From contig NC_045141.1 of the NCBI RefSeq assembly GCF_008831285.2, positions 20,084,848 through 20,148,847 of the forward strand: a stretch of 64,000 nucleotides of DNA, given 5' to 3'. The notes below the pieces were generated by a model, which saw only the letters and a program-made list of their open reading frames with translations, did not search any database and had not been told where the DNA came from. Origin of the DNA: Nymphaea colorata. Taxonomy: Eukaryota > Streptophyta > Magnoliopsida > Nymphaeales > Nymphaeaceae. This document shows, one piece after another, positions 1 through 13,740 of this stretch (its first letter is position 1; the number at the start of each line of letters is the position of its first letter). Made by a program: the position numbers and the translations under genes.

Positions 1-2283
1 TGTTTAGTAACTGCAGCGAAGTCCCCGGCCAGATGTTCGTGTGAAGTTGTGGAATAAGGTTATAAGGCAATAGTCGAATTTTCAACAGCATCCTATTTAC
101 CATTCATTTACAAGTCAAAGTTCTAAATCGAAACTACGGCGTAATGAACGTCGCAGCAACTGGGTACTCCAGATATTGATTCTGTTCATGTGTTTTTAGC
201 ATCGAATCGGCTGGATCCTGAATCCTGCCAGTTCTTTTACAGCAGATTTTACTAGCAAGGTGGAAGAATTAACCATAAGCGCTACGTCACCGCTTTATAG
301 ACATGCGTCTTCCTACCTTTTTAATATTGAGAAATTCCAATCATTATCCAAACCCGTTTCATTAATCCCAGCAGATTTGCAACAAAGCATGCCTAGCTTG
401 TGATCTACTAATTAATTGAATTCTAAAGATATATGACAAGCTTAATAATGAAGTTAACGGTGTGGGAAAGCTCAGACAGTAAAATGAATGCGTGAATTCT
501 TTAACTTAATGCGCTTCTCATTCCCTTCAATTTAATGGACTTTGCATTCTTACCAATATTTCATTTCATAAAGAAATTGGCGGAGCCCATTGACTCCCTT
601 CATGGACAGCAGTGGAACTGTGGAAGTCTAAGCAAAGGCCGTCCAAGTGAGACAAACACCACAACGATGGAAATATTAGGAAACTGGGGGGGTAAGGTTG
701 AATGATTTCTCTCTTCCCGCACCAAACAAGGTTTAATTGTCATTCTGAAAGGTATCCTTCACCACGATTAATCATCCTGGAAACATTTCTCCTCATTTTG
801 AAGGTCTCATCATGGAAAAGAAAATAAATACTTGCCCAGGTAAAAAAGTTATCTTGTGAAAAGCATACCCTTAAATTGAAATTGGAATTACATAACAGTT
901 GGAACAGATTTTGGCATAATGGTTTGGCATGTCGATGATTCGAAGGAGAGAATATATCATTCGAATATCTGAAGCCAGAAGAGATTGTGTGTGTAAGAGA
1001 AAGAGAGAGAGAAGAAAAGAATTTCATTAAACGAGACGTTTAAAAAGTGATGGACACACGAACAAAACAACTTAAGATGTGTGAACTTTGCTAGAAGATC
1101 AGGGCGTCAAAATACTTTCAGAATGAAAGTGATCTCAGTCAGATTAAAGATGAGAGAGAGAGAGAGACCCAACTAGCACTGATTTCTGGAACTAATTCCA
1201 CACATTCTCAGAAAAGCAACGGTGCAACAGATTCTAAAGAAGAATGTGTGGTTCTGAAGGAAGATGTGAGGAAAAGCATCTTGAGATAGGAACCCAAGAA
1301 ACCCCTGCAAACCAAGACTACAATTGGCACCACTCGATCTCTCCCGAGTTCATGACTGTTCCAGACAGAAGCATGCGTGAAAAGATCGACAAGAATGCTA
1401 CTGAATGCCGACTACGTCTAAATCGTGGTCAGCAACCAAGACCAACAACTCCACCGGAAAAGCGGGGTCGCCCTGCCACCCTCATTCAATTGATTTTTTC
1501 ACCAACCATCAGATCACATATACAACACAAGGAACTGGTCGCTTTCATTGCTCCAACTCTTTACATCACATCACAAGCTTTAAGTTTTTTCAAGAAGAAA
1601 AGAAAACAAGAGAGCTACAAAAACTGGATATTTCAATCCAATCAGGTAGCTAGAACATTGCGATCCATGTCGGTCCTGACCTTCCTCGTAATTAGTAATC
1701 AACAAGATTGCATGTTTGACCCAAAGACAGTCATCTAGAGACTATGAAATTTGCGTTGATGACACTTTTCAAATCACCACTTGGACCGTACAGATAACAT
1801 TTAAATTTTAAAAGGAAACTCATTCAGTTGAATATATATATATAGTTCACGTGAAAAGCTGTCACACACGATGCAACATCCGACACTCCTTCCCTTCCGG
1901 GGGAGACCCCTTCCTGGACTTTCTTGTCTCATGTTGTGTAGAGAATATACCTCCTGCACCAAAAGTTCCCAACCCGAACACACTTCCCCATGTTTAACCA
2001 TCGATTGCACTCCTTCGAATGCACCCATCCCCAAAATTCAGAAAGAAAGAAGAAAAGAGAACAGAGATTTCATTTTTCTTTTAACTTATTATAACTTGCA
2101 GTCATATGATCACATATAATATAGGAATAAAAGAAAGCATGCTACAGAGCTTAACCAGGGACTCGCGCATGCCAACTCTTCTCCATTTTTACGTCAAAGA
2201 TTTTCTTACTTTGCCTCCAAACGGAAGAGAAGAGAAAAGGCAACGACCAACGTCATCCGGCCAACTGATCGTGGAGGCGCAGC
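1..2283. other. Intergenic stretch downstream of the BELL gene
   Basis: AT-rich sequence without a recognisable gene. A 164-codon plus-strand open frame (1244-1738) has no family motif and no obvious exon partners, so I do not call it. Short GA tracts occur near 1000 and 1150. The last part probably holds the 3' untranslated region of the BELL gene, but I could not fix a polyadenylation site. Confidence 0.5.
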
Positions 2284-3468
2284 TCAGAAATGTGATGCCG
2301 CTACCTGCTGCTGCTGATCCCTCCCGTAGACGCTACCACCGCCGCCGTCGCCGCCACATGCAGCAGACTCTTGGATGCCTTGCTTCATTGCAATGTTTCC
2401 ATTACCAACGTTTATAGTGTTGTCGATGGTATTTCCATAGTCATCTTGGAGGCCCTCAGTGTCGTGCTTCAGCCCCAACGTAAGCGACACCGAGCCCAGA
2501 CCACTTAGGTCCATGCCATGCTGATAGGCCGAAAAATCGATGGCGTTGGCGCACCCCTCGGAAACACCCCGCGGCCGATTCATCAGACTGCTCAGCTGCA
2601 GATTTCTGCTGCCGATTTCCGGCAAGCCGTGCGTCATACAGAGGTGGCCGTCCTTTCCCCCGTAGTTGGTTCCGTCCGAACCTCGCGTGCGTTCCAGCGC
2701 TGCGCCTGCCGTCGGCTTCTTCGTCACAATGTTATTATGGCTACCCATTTGGCCGCAGGCGTTCAGGTCCATTCCCGCAGCCTTCTGTGTCTCAAGCATG
2801 TGTATTTCTTCCACCATGGGCTTCCAGATTCTTACTCGAGCATTGATGAACCAGTTTGAAACCTTGAATCGTGAAACCAACAAAAGGGTTAAGATCAGTG
2901 ACTTTCGTCACGATGGAAAAATAGCATTACTTCATTTACTTAGAGGTGGTACCTGATTTCTAGAAAGACCAGTTTGTGAAGCCAACATATGCTTATCGGT
3001 ATCTGTTGGATACCTATGAAGGTGGCAAGTAACAAAAGAGTTAGAGACGCAGAGGACATTAAATCATGAAAATTGAAACATGACCTGCACTATCATGGAG
3101 AACCCCTCATAATATACTATAGGAGTTAAGTGAGAAGCCACCCCAACAGAATGCCAGTCGGAAATTAGACAAGGCCTATGAAACGATCCCCAAGAACAAG
3201 ACATGTGCTTGTTCATAACATAATGAGTCCACATTTCGGAAGTAGAGATTTTATGTGAAACTGGGAAAGGATAAAATCCATGGTTCACGACTAACAACAC
3301 AGAAAGCAAAAAACATATATATATACGTGTGTGTGTGTGTGTGTAAAGAGATGAAATCCTCCAGCCATTTGGATCTAAGGTGGGCCTGATTAAACACACA
3401 ATCAGATGCAATGCATCGTTGGTTTAGCATGACCAAAGGATTTCTCCATCCAAGACACAAATCCAAGG

Positions 3469-3502
<34 letters not shown>

Positions 3503-6223
3503 CCTCTATATATATAAGAATTGAAATCAGCCAACGATATTGAGAGATGAAAAAATATTTCAAAACCATTGCTAAGAACCCCACACAAGTTTATGACATA
3601 GTGATGGTTTATGGCATGTTTAGGAACGGTTTATGGTGCATTTAATCACAACTTACAAACATTTAGGCATCCAACATCTCAGAGATGACAGATTTCAACT
3701 TCAACAAAAATTAATCGACCAACTTCTGGCTGCAAATATGGTGGAAGAAGAATGGGCACGTCCAGACGTCTAGACCTAGATGAAGCGAAATTAAGACTAA
3801 ACTACACCAGATCAGGAAGCCGGTATCAGAAATTCATCCTACCAGTGAAAGCATCACCGAGACATGCAAACTTCAATTTCACTGGAAACGAAATTTCCAT
3901 TTATGGGCCGACCATTGTAAAGCTTCCCATATCTCAGTGTCTTCTTCTTAAGGAATAGCCTTTCTGGCAGCTCCCCTTACACAGATATCATGATAAGTCT
4001 GCCATCTTGGTAAAAGTGCTATTTTTTAATTTCTGCAGATTGCCCTTGATCACTTTATCAGACAAAGAGGAAAAAGTTCTTCCAGCAGACTGCTTCAGTG
4101 TAACTGACATTTCACCCTGCCTTAAGGGTAAGGGGTTCTGTGCGGCTGTCATAGACTGTGGCCTACACCACGACATTCAGAAAAGAAAAGGGGTTTCCTT
4201 GAGACGCAAGGGAAAAAAAAGGACAAACTAATTCCGACTTTCCCGTTGTTTTCATCAAACTCTGGTAAAACATTCATGCTTGGAAGCGTACTTTATCTAA
4301 AAAGATGAACTAAATCGGAACTCGGGTCAAGCTTTTGGGCTGTCGGTATGAGCATGCAGATACCAATCTGGGCTATAGGAAAAACCCGACTGCTTCAATC
4401 TGCTATTAAGGAAATAAACCCAGATGGAACTTAAACAAAATGTTATTATGATAAGGAAAATATTATTAATTGAAATGGTTCTTCAGTGCCTCTAGAAGTA
4501 AAGTTTCTAATCAAAATATAGTGCATGTAATAAAAAAAAAATACAGCTTAAAGCAGAGATTAAAGTGATTTCTGGGTTATGATCCATTAGAACTAGTTGA
4601 TTATGTCATCACATTCGAATAATATTACTAGGACTGAGACCCGGAAAAACTTAATTGCACCTGCGGCTGGTAATAATCCCTACTAATAAAACATTACATT
4701 AAGGCTGTTTTTCATTGCTTTGTATAATCCCTCGGATCTCAAGTGCACTGGGTTGATTTTTCTTCTTTCTCGGGGGCAACCACGCTTTTTCTCTCTTCAA
4801 AATATAAAAGGTAGGATTTGAAATCCTCCCTTGATCCTACGATGGGAGAGAAAAACAAATTATATCTTCAGTCTTGAGATCTAGTCTTTTCAAATGGCTA
4901 TTCTGTTTATAATGGGAGAATCTTTTGACCTCCTCGACTTCCATCTTTCTTGTTGATTTCTTGGTACGATAAGGCCTACCCAACATGGAGAAAAACTTCG
5001 AAAAAATATTTTCACTTCTTTTTGGTGGATGAGGAAAATAAAACAACACGGCTGAGGAAATACAAACATGGAAGGCCAAGGTCAAATGATAAAAGCAGCT
5101 AATTTAGCAAATCCTAAAGCAGAAGAAAACTTGTCCACCATGAATGTCCACGGGTTAATGAAATGGACGTTAAGGAGGATGAACCACTTACGGGTGAAGG
5201 AAATGCTCGAACAACCAAGCTCTCAGTATGGCAACTGATCGCTCAGGGAGACCTCTCTGCGGCCGCCAAATATGCTGATGCTGATCATCGACGTGAGTTT
5301 TCGCGTGCCGGAGAGATGGATCAATATACTTCAGCTTTGCATTATCGCCTTTGGTTTGACAGTAAGGATTCAACTCATCACCGACAGCTCTACTTATATC
5401 TTGCAGTTCCCTACTAATAATTTTCTTAAGACACCTGAAGTGCCTTGAAATCATCCTTACGGCAAAAGAAGTATAAGGACTTGCTGTACTAAGACCTGCA
5501 ACAGACTCGAACGATGATACCACCATTTTTATCTGTTGATTATAGTAATCATACCTCACCATGACCTGAAATTGTCAAAGTTACCCATACTTTAGTCTTC
5601 CAAAATGAAAAGAGGCGAAACACACTTGCACTAGATCTAACATTAATATAAAATTTAACTTTATGTAAAAAAAGATTGCGGATCATGCACAGTGGCTAGG
5701 TCAAGGATCAAAACAAGATGTATACAACACAAATACAAGGAGACAAACGAAGGAGATACATTCCTAGTTGACACACAATTTTGAACCAAAGTCCACTGAC
5801 TGCTGTAAAACACGGATTCTGGTTTTGCTGCAACAACGGACCAAAGCAGGAAAAATTGTCTGTCGCTTCCAAATACAGTGTTTTCCTAATGCCCATTAAA
5901 GGTTTCACATATAAAAATTTAAATTGTTATCATTCAGTGCTTTCATTTGTAACTTGTAAGTATGTTGCAGTTACCAAACAACCAATCCATGTCTATACAA
6001 CCTAAAGAAGGTGATGCCAAGAAGATTGTAGAAATAGTCAAACTAAATAAACAAGCAAAATGTGGAGTGTTATCTATTAAACGTACAAGCCGAAATCACA
6101 ATGCCGTGCTTAAACAGATTAGCTTCATCATGCACATCGAGCAAGAAACATCCAATCAAAGACAGCAGAAAATGCAGCCACAGTATACAGTCGTAAATGA
6201 GAAAATGCCCCACTACTTCTGTA

Positions 6224-6285
<62 letters not shown>

Positions 6286-9204
6286 ATTTTTCACCCAGAA
6301 AAAGGAACACACATTTACATGATCTCAGACTTCTGAATTATACAGACGCTAATGCAAGATATCGTATTATCTTTGAACCTTAGGCCTGAATAACTATCTG
6401 CAAAATGCCAGATCATATCTCACAGTTTAGGCCCAAAAGCAGTAAAACCATGAGGAAGAATATTTTAATATTTGTAAACTAATCCTTACAGGTCTTATTT
6501 TTCTTCTTTATTTGCTAGGCAAGGTGTTACAAATTATTCAAATGACGAAAGGGAACTTATATACCAGATCTCTTATAATGCAATGTCCACCCATAGTTAT
6601 CCAAGTCCCTCAAGGATGATGATAAATTGAACACAATTTAAGTTATCTCCAGATGAAGCAAACATACAAAGAAAGTATCTTCCAAAAGTACAGTTTAATG
6701 AAAAGAAAAATGAACCAAGTATGTCTTCAGAAGCATAGAAAAGGAAAAAAATCTTTCTAATTATTTATCAGTCACTAAAACTTGATGAACTCATTTCTAC
6801 CATTTCATGAATATTCAGTCTGAAGATTAACAAATGGACCACTATATGAAAAAACTACAAACAATAGCAACAGCAGTAGACATCTCTCAATTCTTTCATC
6901 CATAAAAATCAACACCCTTTGTCCCACCTACCAACACACACACCTGCATAGATAGACAGGTTTAAGTTGTTGGACCAACAATGCAGAAACCTATATTAGT
7001 GCTTGTTAAATTGACATAGCAGTTGCAGTATTATATCATGATATGGGAAAAAGAAAACGTTTACATCGCAAGTACTTAGGCATGCACATAACATGAAAAT
7101 TTTTAAGGGCAAACACTATCAGTACCAACTAGCTTTTGTCATGAATGCAACTTAACAAATTCAAAAGATCCAAGAATAACAACACAGGTGATGAAGCATG
7201 ATCAGTTTCATGGAAAGCTGTGGGGGTGTGTGTGTGAGAGTGTGTTATATATATATATATATATAAGTTCATTTGCACAAGCAGTCCTATAAAAAGTGTT
7301 TAGCTGGTTTAAGAGGACAGATCTGAGTTGAATTAATCTACCTTGACAAATCCACTGTCATCACAAATTTCTATTTTGCTGATGAAAGCGAAAGCTAGTT
7401 ACCGTTTATATGTAAAATAGCTACCTCTCAAGTACATTGACACAATGTTTCAGCAATTTACTTACGTAGAATCAATAATTGATATAAGTTAGAAGGCTTA
7501 TTTTCCTTGTTCAACAGATATACACAAGATCAGCACTTCCATTTGCATTTTATTTAGAAATGGAAGTTAAAAAAATTAATTATATCTTCCCTTCCTCTAA
7601 TCAAATGTGCTATTCCCATATTACAATTTCACAGAAGAACTTAACCATGTTGGAGAAGCACAGAACATCATGCTGCAATCAAAATAAATGAGGAAAACAG
7701 TGAATCACACACAAGCTATGAATAAAAATAATCCCAATTTTACTTTATGTGAAAAATGAAAACTTTTAGCAGACCATTTTAAGTTGCCAAATCTAAGGAA
7801 CTTCAGAGAGAATTTAAAACAAAAAATTGACAATGGAAGTAAATGAAGAACAGAAAATCATATGGCGAGTATAAGGATGAAAAAAACAAGAGGAAGAAGA
7901 ATTGTAGATCAAACAATACCAACCTCGTCGAGCATAGCCACCAGCTTCATTTTTCTGTGCTGATAACCAATGTGATAGCTCTGAGAAACTGGGTTTGATA
8001 TATCATTACTAGTAGATACAGAAGAAGAATTTCCAATTGAAGAAGACAAACACAAACCTCCCTTCCCATCGGATCCAGAATTTGCTTCGATTGTGAAGTT
8101 CTTATCGTTTGATTCAATTGAATGAAACTGACGAGTCAGACCGACGAACTCTTCCAACAACTGCTGTGCTGGCTTCAAAAATTTTGAACTCTTCAAGATG
8201 GAAGAATAACCAGTAAAAGGTCCAAATGGACCGCCACCATTTTGGACTACTGATGATGAGCTCAAGTTGCATTCAATAGCATTTACATTCTCTTTGCCAC
8301 TAAACACAAAAGGCTTTGGCAATGACCCAAGGTTACTCCCAAATTGCCTATTACAAAGTGCATTTAGATTCGACTTCAGTTCTTCAGAAGAGTGATCGCC
8401 ATCAACATCCATGGGTTGGATCTCTTGACATCCAAATCTGGAACCAAACTGAGGAGCTCGTAATTCGGGAGGAGGAATTGAAGAAAGAGACAGAGCTAAA
8501 CATCGACCACTTGCATCACATTGAATATTAGCAGAAAGCTGATCACTGCCGTAGCCACCTTCACCCTTGCTTGCCATGAAAGCATCATTCCATCCAGTAA
8601 CACTATTTACTCTAGGAGATGTTAAAGTATTCCCGTAGCCTGGACCAATAACATGATCACCTCCACTACCCAACAAAGAAACTTGTTCACCTTCCCTCAT
8701 AACTTCAGAAATGTGTGTACTGCTTAATTGATGAGCCCCCATAACGGATGGTGGAAAAGCAGAATAATCAAGAGACATCTCCTGATAATGCTTATGGCTT
8801 TCTGAACTATGAATATCACTACCAGGAGAAGACTCCAGATCTGGGTAGACAGAAGAATAGGTTGCATTCCTCAAATAAAGCTGCTTAGCAGGTTGAGAGA
8901 CTACTCCACCGATAAGAGTACTTGGCAACGACAACGCACCATTATTAATGAACATAGAATTCAGACTGCAAGCTGGGCTTTCAACATAGTTCACATTCCA
9001 CACAGCTGCATTATGTGAACCAGCATCCTTCCAGCTGGCTGTGTCATGAGCATCATAGGATGATTTAGCAACAGGAAATGAATAAGAAATGGGCTGGGGA
9101 CAGCTCTCAAGTTCAGATGCACCAGTGTTTGAATGCCCACCATCTTTTTGAGACACAAGCACCTCAGTACTGATAGGGAAACAGTTGTTCTCAGGCTGAA
9201 ACAT
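2284..9204 (-). CDS. BEL1-like (BELL/TALE) homeodomain transcription factor, 4 coding exons
   Basis: Nuclear DNA-binding protein of the BELL class, which pairs with KNOX homeodomain proteins to control meristem and organ development. Coding exons in transcript order are 7924-9204, 5192-5565, 2953-3013 and 2284-2862, giving 764 aa. In order the protein shows an N-terminal ZIBEL-like motif (LALSLSS), a SKY-type motif ([15 protein letters not shown], about 339-353), the BELL helix region (about 416-485, ending [11 protein letters not shown]), a TALE homeodomain (about 527-590) with PYP loop and recognition helix [11 protein letters not shown], and a C-terminal ZIBEL motif VSLTLGL (about 697-703). 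The ATG is preceded by an in-frame TAA three codons upstream. Exon 3 is only 61 nt and encodes the loop region. The first donor is a weak GAG|GTTGGT, but joining there restores MLDEV, as in the family. The start of the BELL domain is a little divergent ([12 protein letters not shown]). BELL genes usually have a leader intron; a possible acceptor lies near 9251. The exact BLH subfamily is not resolved; the VEEIHMLET stretch recalls BLH8/BLH9-type proteins from memory. Confidence 0.95.
3472..3517. repeat. CT microsatellite with TA tail (BELL intron 2)
   Basis: About 14 CT units run into C4-CT and a short TA run, inside the second intron of the BELL gene. A GT run with a short TA run lies nearby at about 3317-3345. 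Confidence 0.9.
6230..6283. repeat. Compound (CT)n(TA)n microsatellite (BELL intron 1)
   Basis: About 12 CT units are followed directly by about 14 TA units. It lies inside the first, 2.36 kb, intron of the BELL gene. A GT/TA compound repeat lies further along the same intron at about 7225-7264. Confidence 0.9.
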
Positions 9205-11200
9205 GCTTGATTAATGAATGTTTGAAAAGCTCGAACTAGGTAAGTCACCTGGGGTAAAGGGCCAAGAGAAAAGAGAATTACAATCTCCTGCAGTGACGAG
9301 ACAAATATGACCAGAATGATGTAACAGGTACGCTAGGGAATGTCAAATTTTCACCTAAATTTCAAGTTTTTATTGCAAATTTTGTGAGTAACGCGTGATC
9401 ATAAACGAATCGTGTCTATTCATGAGGAGCAAACCCCTATGTCTTTTGGGCTTGCAGATACTTTGATCATTCATGACATGGATCAGCAGCAGCAACAAGC
9501 TTCCTTCCAACCTTAAGGAATTCCAATCTTGCAACATGCAGCATCGATTACTTCCAAATATAAGTCGGATCTTCTAGTAGGACTTCATTGGTAACAGCTC
9601 CAAGACATGCCAACCTTCTGAAAAAAAATATATATATATCTCAAATATATTAAAATAATAATATCATATTGTTACCAAAAGAATTCAACTTTTTGCTTTG
9701 GAATAAAACAAAAGAACAACAGATTGTCAGGTGCACAACATTCTAAATCGCCACCATGTGAGAGAGAATGTGCACTTATCTCTGTGAACTATTCGCGGGT
9801 AAACAAAATAAATGAATAACGTCTCTAAAATATATATAAAAATCGTTATCTTCTTAAACAAAGAAGCTCACTTAAGATCATTTGCAAACAAAAAAGTAAA
9901 GCACAATGCCCGTGCGGGGGCAAATCCTTCCGCCTCTACAACTCTCAAATTGGCTTCAACAGATTAATCATTAAATAAGTCTTCTTCTTCCAAAATATAA
10001 ACATAAAAGTAAGAATGATTCACCAATTTACTACACGCAGCGTCACGAAGGGACAGCGACCGATCGACACCCAACGAGGATATAAAAAAGAACCACGACA
10101 TCCCATATCGTAATTTCATGCAATTTAAGAAGGTAAAAAAAACGATAATGATTGATCAAGATCCTAACAGTGGAAGAAAACTATCAATGGCGTCGCAGAA
10201 GGCCATGCAGTCTGCAGAATGAAGTGATAGTGATATTGTGATAAGAGAACCGCAAGAATCACTTGGAGCCTCTCTCGCTTTCTCGCTCTCCGCATCTACA
10301 AACTTCCACTGAGAGGTCGAAAATCACGAAAACAAAGGAAAGATCATTGCTGACCATGATCATCACAGTAGCCGCACGTCACACTGCTCACATCTGCTCG
10401 TCGTCTCTCCTCCCTGATCTCATTCAGCACAGTTCACAAGAAACGCGTGCTTTTACAATGCAGGAAAGAAGACTTTGAAGGCTCCGGAGAATAATGATAA
10501 GAATAGCAGGCGGCGTGAAAGAAAACTTGAAGGGCATTTTCGTCATTCGAATACGAAAAGCATAACCGAGGGCTCAGTTCAGGAGAGATAGAGAAGTAAG
10601 AGGAGAGTCAAACAGTAGAGAATAAAAAAAAATAAAAGCTTTTGCTCCCAACCCTCACCAAAAGCCCAAAGAAAAGAACAAAATCGCCTTCCCTTTATTC
10701 TCCCTACTCGGGAGAGACGGTAGGGAAGATTGCAGAGCAAACATTGCCGAGAACAGCAACTGCAAGTCTGCAAGGAGGCCCATCACCGGCAGAAAGAATT
10801 TATAAACATTTCTAGCCTTCAGGCTTATTACCGTCCAACAGTCCAACACAACTTTCTGTGAAGATGGTAGGAAAAAAACATGCACAAAAACCAGCTTAAA
10901 GTAGGAAAGAAGAGAAAATTTGCCAAACGAATAAGATCTTTCTTCCAGTTAGTTTAATTATTGACATGAAAAGGAATGCGTTACATATTTTGTCAACCAA
11001 GTCGCAAATTTCCCACACCAAACTATAAAAGAAACACAAGAAACAAGATTTTACCTCAGAAACGGGACCAAGAGACCAAAGGATTAAGGAAGTTCCCTGA
11101 AGGGAAGACAAGCAAAGATCCTTCTAGCAAGCAGCGGCCAGAAAATTCTAGTCCCCGTTACAAAGGGTTTGGTGTTCCTCCGCCCTAAGAGAGAGAGGGA
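9205..11200 (-). promoter_or_regulatory. Probable leader and promoter region of the BELL gene
   Basis: This is the sequence upstream of the BELL start codon. On the minus strand, acceptor-like sites are visible near 9251 (CCCCAG|GTGAC) and 9286 (CTGCAG|GAG), consistent with a 5' leader intron as is common in BELL genes. I could not identify the leader exon donor or a transcription start. The region 10250-11200 is richer in C+T on the minus strand (GA-rich on the plus strand), as plant leaders often are. Inferred from position only. Confidence 0.4.
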
Positions 11201-11498
11201 GAGAGAGGAACGGTGACCCACCGATTGAGCTCCACACAAAAAAGAAGGCACAAGAGAAGAAAAGGATGTACACTCTGAGGGGTCTGGATTCGCGCTACAT
11301 GAATGACCAAATCGCCCTGGCTGTTTTAAGGGAATTACCAAAACTGCGTCCTCATCATCTTTGTACTACGGCACAGACAGAAGCAATAGGTTGGGAAAGT
11401 TTTGAAGGTCTTCACAAAAACACAGACAATGGTATCCTGTCTTGGAGAAAATTACGGGGGCGACCCCATCCTCCTTTTTGGCACCTAAAGTACACAGT

Positions 11499-11521
11499 TC
11501 TCTCTCTCTCTCTCTCTCTCT
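11499..11521. repeat. CT microsatellite
   Basis: About 11 CT units in intergenic DNA upstream of the BELL gene. Confidence 0.85.
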
Positions 11522-11721
11522 TGCTTGAGCCGCAGACCACACCCTTCTCTGGCCGTGAACAATGGGGATTGCTGATACTGATAGCACGACTACAACCGCG
11601 CCCTTTATTCTTTTCTTGTTGCTTTGGCTCTATATGCAAACGGGGATCAAAAGACAGGAACCTGTGCTACAAAGGAAGAGAAGGCCAAGAGGGGACTTTA
11701 AAAGGTTGCTCATGCAGATGA

Positions 11722-11724
<3 letters not shown>

Positions 11725-11762
<38 letters not shown>
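11725..11762. repeat. Long CT microsatellite
   Basis: Nineteen CT units without interruption. It is complementary to the GA tract at 12432-12470, so the two could pair across a loop of about 670 nt. Confidence 0.92.
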
Positions 11763-11765
<3 letters not shown>

Positions 11766-12428
11766 TTCTTCTAGTTTGCGAGGACTTCCTTTGCCTCGTA
11801 GGTGCATGTGAAGGGGCGAGGTATAAGGCTTACCATGCTTCTAGGCTTTATCTTGCGCATCATCTACGTAGTCTTCACCTCTTCTGTAGTTTTACGCTCC
11901 CGGGACGCCCATACATGTTGTCAGTTTCTCGTACAGATCATCCTCCCTTGCTCAGTTTCACTGTTGGAGGGTTCTGTTACAAGAGCATATATACTTCCAG
12001 ATTCGCTAATGATGCACCTTTTCATGGCCATTATATGGGCACTTACCTTTGCTTCGTGCAATTAAAGAGCCACAGTTCTAGGACCAAAAAGTGGACTGGT
12101 CATATTTGGTTCGACGTAGCTGCCAAATAATGTTGGCTTCCACAGTACAGATGCTTGTTTCGTTTTTGTTGGTGTTACACGGGTTAACATTGCAGAACGA
12201 TGTTTACGTGCATGATCTGTGGAGATGAAGAAGAACGGCTCAAAATTTTGAGGTTGGTGCAACCTACGACCTCTTAAAATATTGCATAGACTGTGTTGAA
12301 GGTGGACAGAATTCGTTATTCGCAATGAAAACTGAACTTCTGCAACGATCGAGGAATGCATCACCAGAAGTCTGAGCTACATCGTTTAGTACCACTGTGA
12401 AGGACCTGGAATGTCTTACTCAGCGTGC

Positions 12429-12431
<3 letters not shown>

Positions 12432-12470
<39 letters not shown>
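12432..12470. repeat. Long GA microsatellite
   Basis: About 19 GA units without interruption, in opposite orientation to the CT tract at 11725-11762. Confidence 0.92.
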
Positions 12471-12473
<3 letters not shown>

Positions 12474-12889
12474 TTTGTGTTATCTATTTTGTGTCTTTTG
12501 TTATATACTATCATCTTGGTGCATCAAGGCCAATAGACGAGTGATTAATAGCAGTAATGATACTTGTAAACTTAGAACCGATGACACAATTCCTTTGGGG
12601 AACGGTTCATCAAAAGCAACAGTTGCAGCAAGCAAGTAAATCATTGAAGGCTGTCATAATGCACCCATCTAGGACGGCCTCAGCCAAGAGTCCGGACACC
12701 TGTGGTGGGTCCTTGAAAAGTATCACGGTAATGAAAGAACCATCAAAGAAGAAGGGGAAAGACTGATCGGCGAGCACTGTACTCGTTTTGAAAAGCAATC
12801 TTGGTCTTTGGTGATCGTAGGGGGTTTGCTTCACTTGGGTAGCTCAAAAAGGGTGCTGCAGACGCTGTGCAGCAAAATAATAGCACCAA

Positions 12890-13740
12890 CAGTGGTGCTC
12901 GATTCTCCCTTCCTGCCTTTTAGGGCGTCGGCGGATTACTCACTCGTTCTACCCACCGTCCATCGGCAAAGATGAACGGCGTTAAGCTTTACGCGTTCAT
13001 GAAGCACATGACCTGGTCGTCTCTCTCTGTGGTTCCATGGGCGAAGTAGGAGGCGAACTGATAGGACAGTGAGGGTGGGTACATCCCCAAAGCGGAGGGC
13101 AATTATGTCATCCCGTACGGATAATTTGCAGGGCTGCAGCGGCCTATGCACCGAGGCTGCCATTAAAGAGCCTCCGTATCGAACTGGGGAGTTCAACTAA
13201 ATGACCAACACACCCTTCCCGGGTTTGAGCCCCGAGAACTCTGCACTTCACTGCTGCGACATGGACACAGAAGAAGAGCAACGTATGGAGGGGGAGAAGA
13301 GTGGAGGTTCGAGGATGACGTCAGGTGGGCAGCTAACTTTCGGCTCCCCCTCTGCAACTTCCCTGCTGCCGTAATGTATCTTTTGCTTGAGGGCGATCGA
13401 CCGGCGGTGGGGAGTCTCGGAGAGAGGGGGAACGTGTGGAGCTCGGGTTCCGCTTCTCTTCCTGCTCCCGCCCTGGCGAGTGACGGGACAGGGCGTCAGA
13501 TGAGTACGGAACGGGGAAACCCCCCTTGTTTGCAGAGGCGATGGCGTCATTGCTCCCCTTTGCACCGCCTCGGCCGGGTGGGCAGAGGCTCCGGAAGGTG
13601 CAGAAAGCCGCTCGTGGACGCTGAGCGTGCACCGAGCGCGCCTTTTCTGCACCACCCAAAGGAGCGCTGCGACGGCCGACAGGTGGGAGGAAGAGTCAAT
13701 GGTGGTCCGGCATGAGCTTCCCCGCTCATGGCGGTCATCG
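12890..13740. other. GC-rich, CpG-containing island of unknown nature
   Basis: About 850 bp that is plainly richer in G+C and CpG than the AT-rich DNA on both sides. Several overlapping open frames exist on both strands (longest on the minus strand, 13248-13835), but stop-free frames are expected in GC-rich DNA and none shows a family motif. It could be a decayed gene or transposon fragment, inserted organellar DNA, or the promoter and first exon of an unrecognised transcript. I assign no function. Confidence 0.45.

Noticed and set aside
1244-1738. 164-codon plus-strand open frame
   Set aside because: No recognisable domain, mixed composition and no splice partners; length is within chance for a 64 kb window.
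11266-11721. 151-codon plus-strand open frame
   Set aside because: It runs through a CT microsatellite that encodes a Leu-Ser run and has no family motif.
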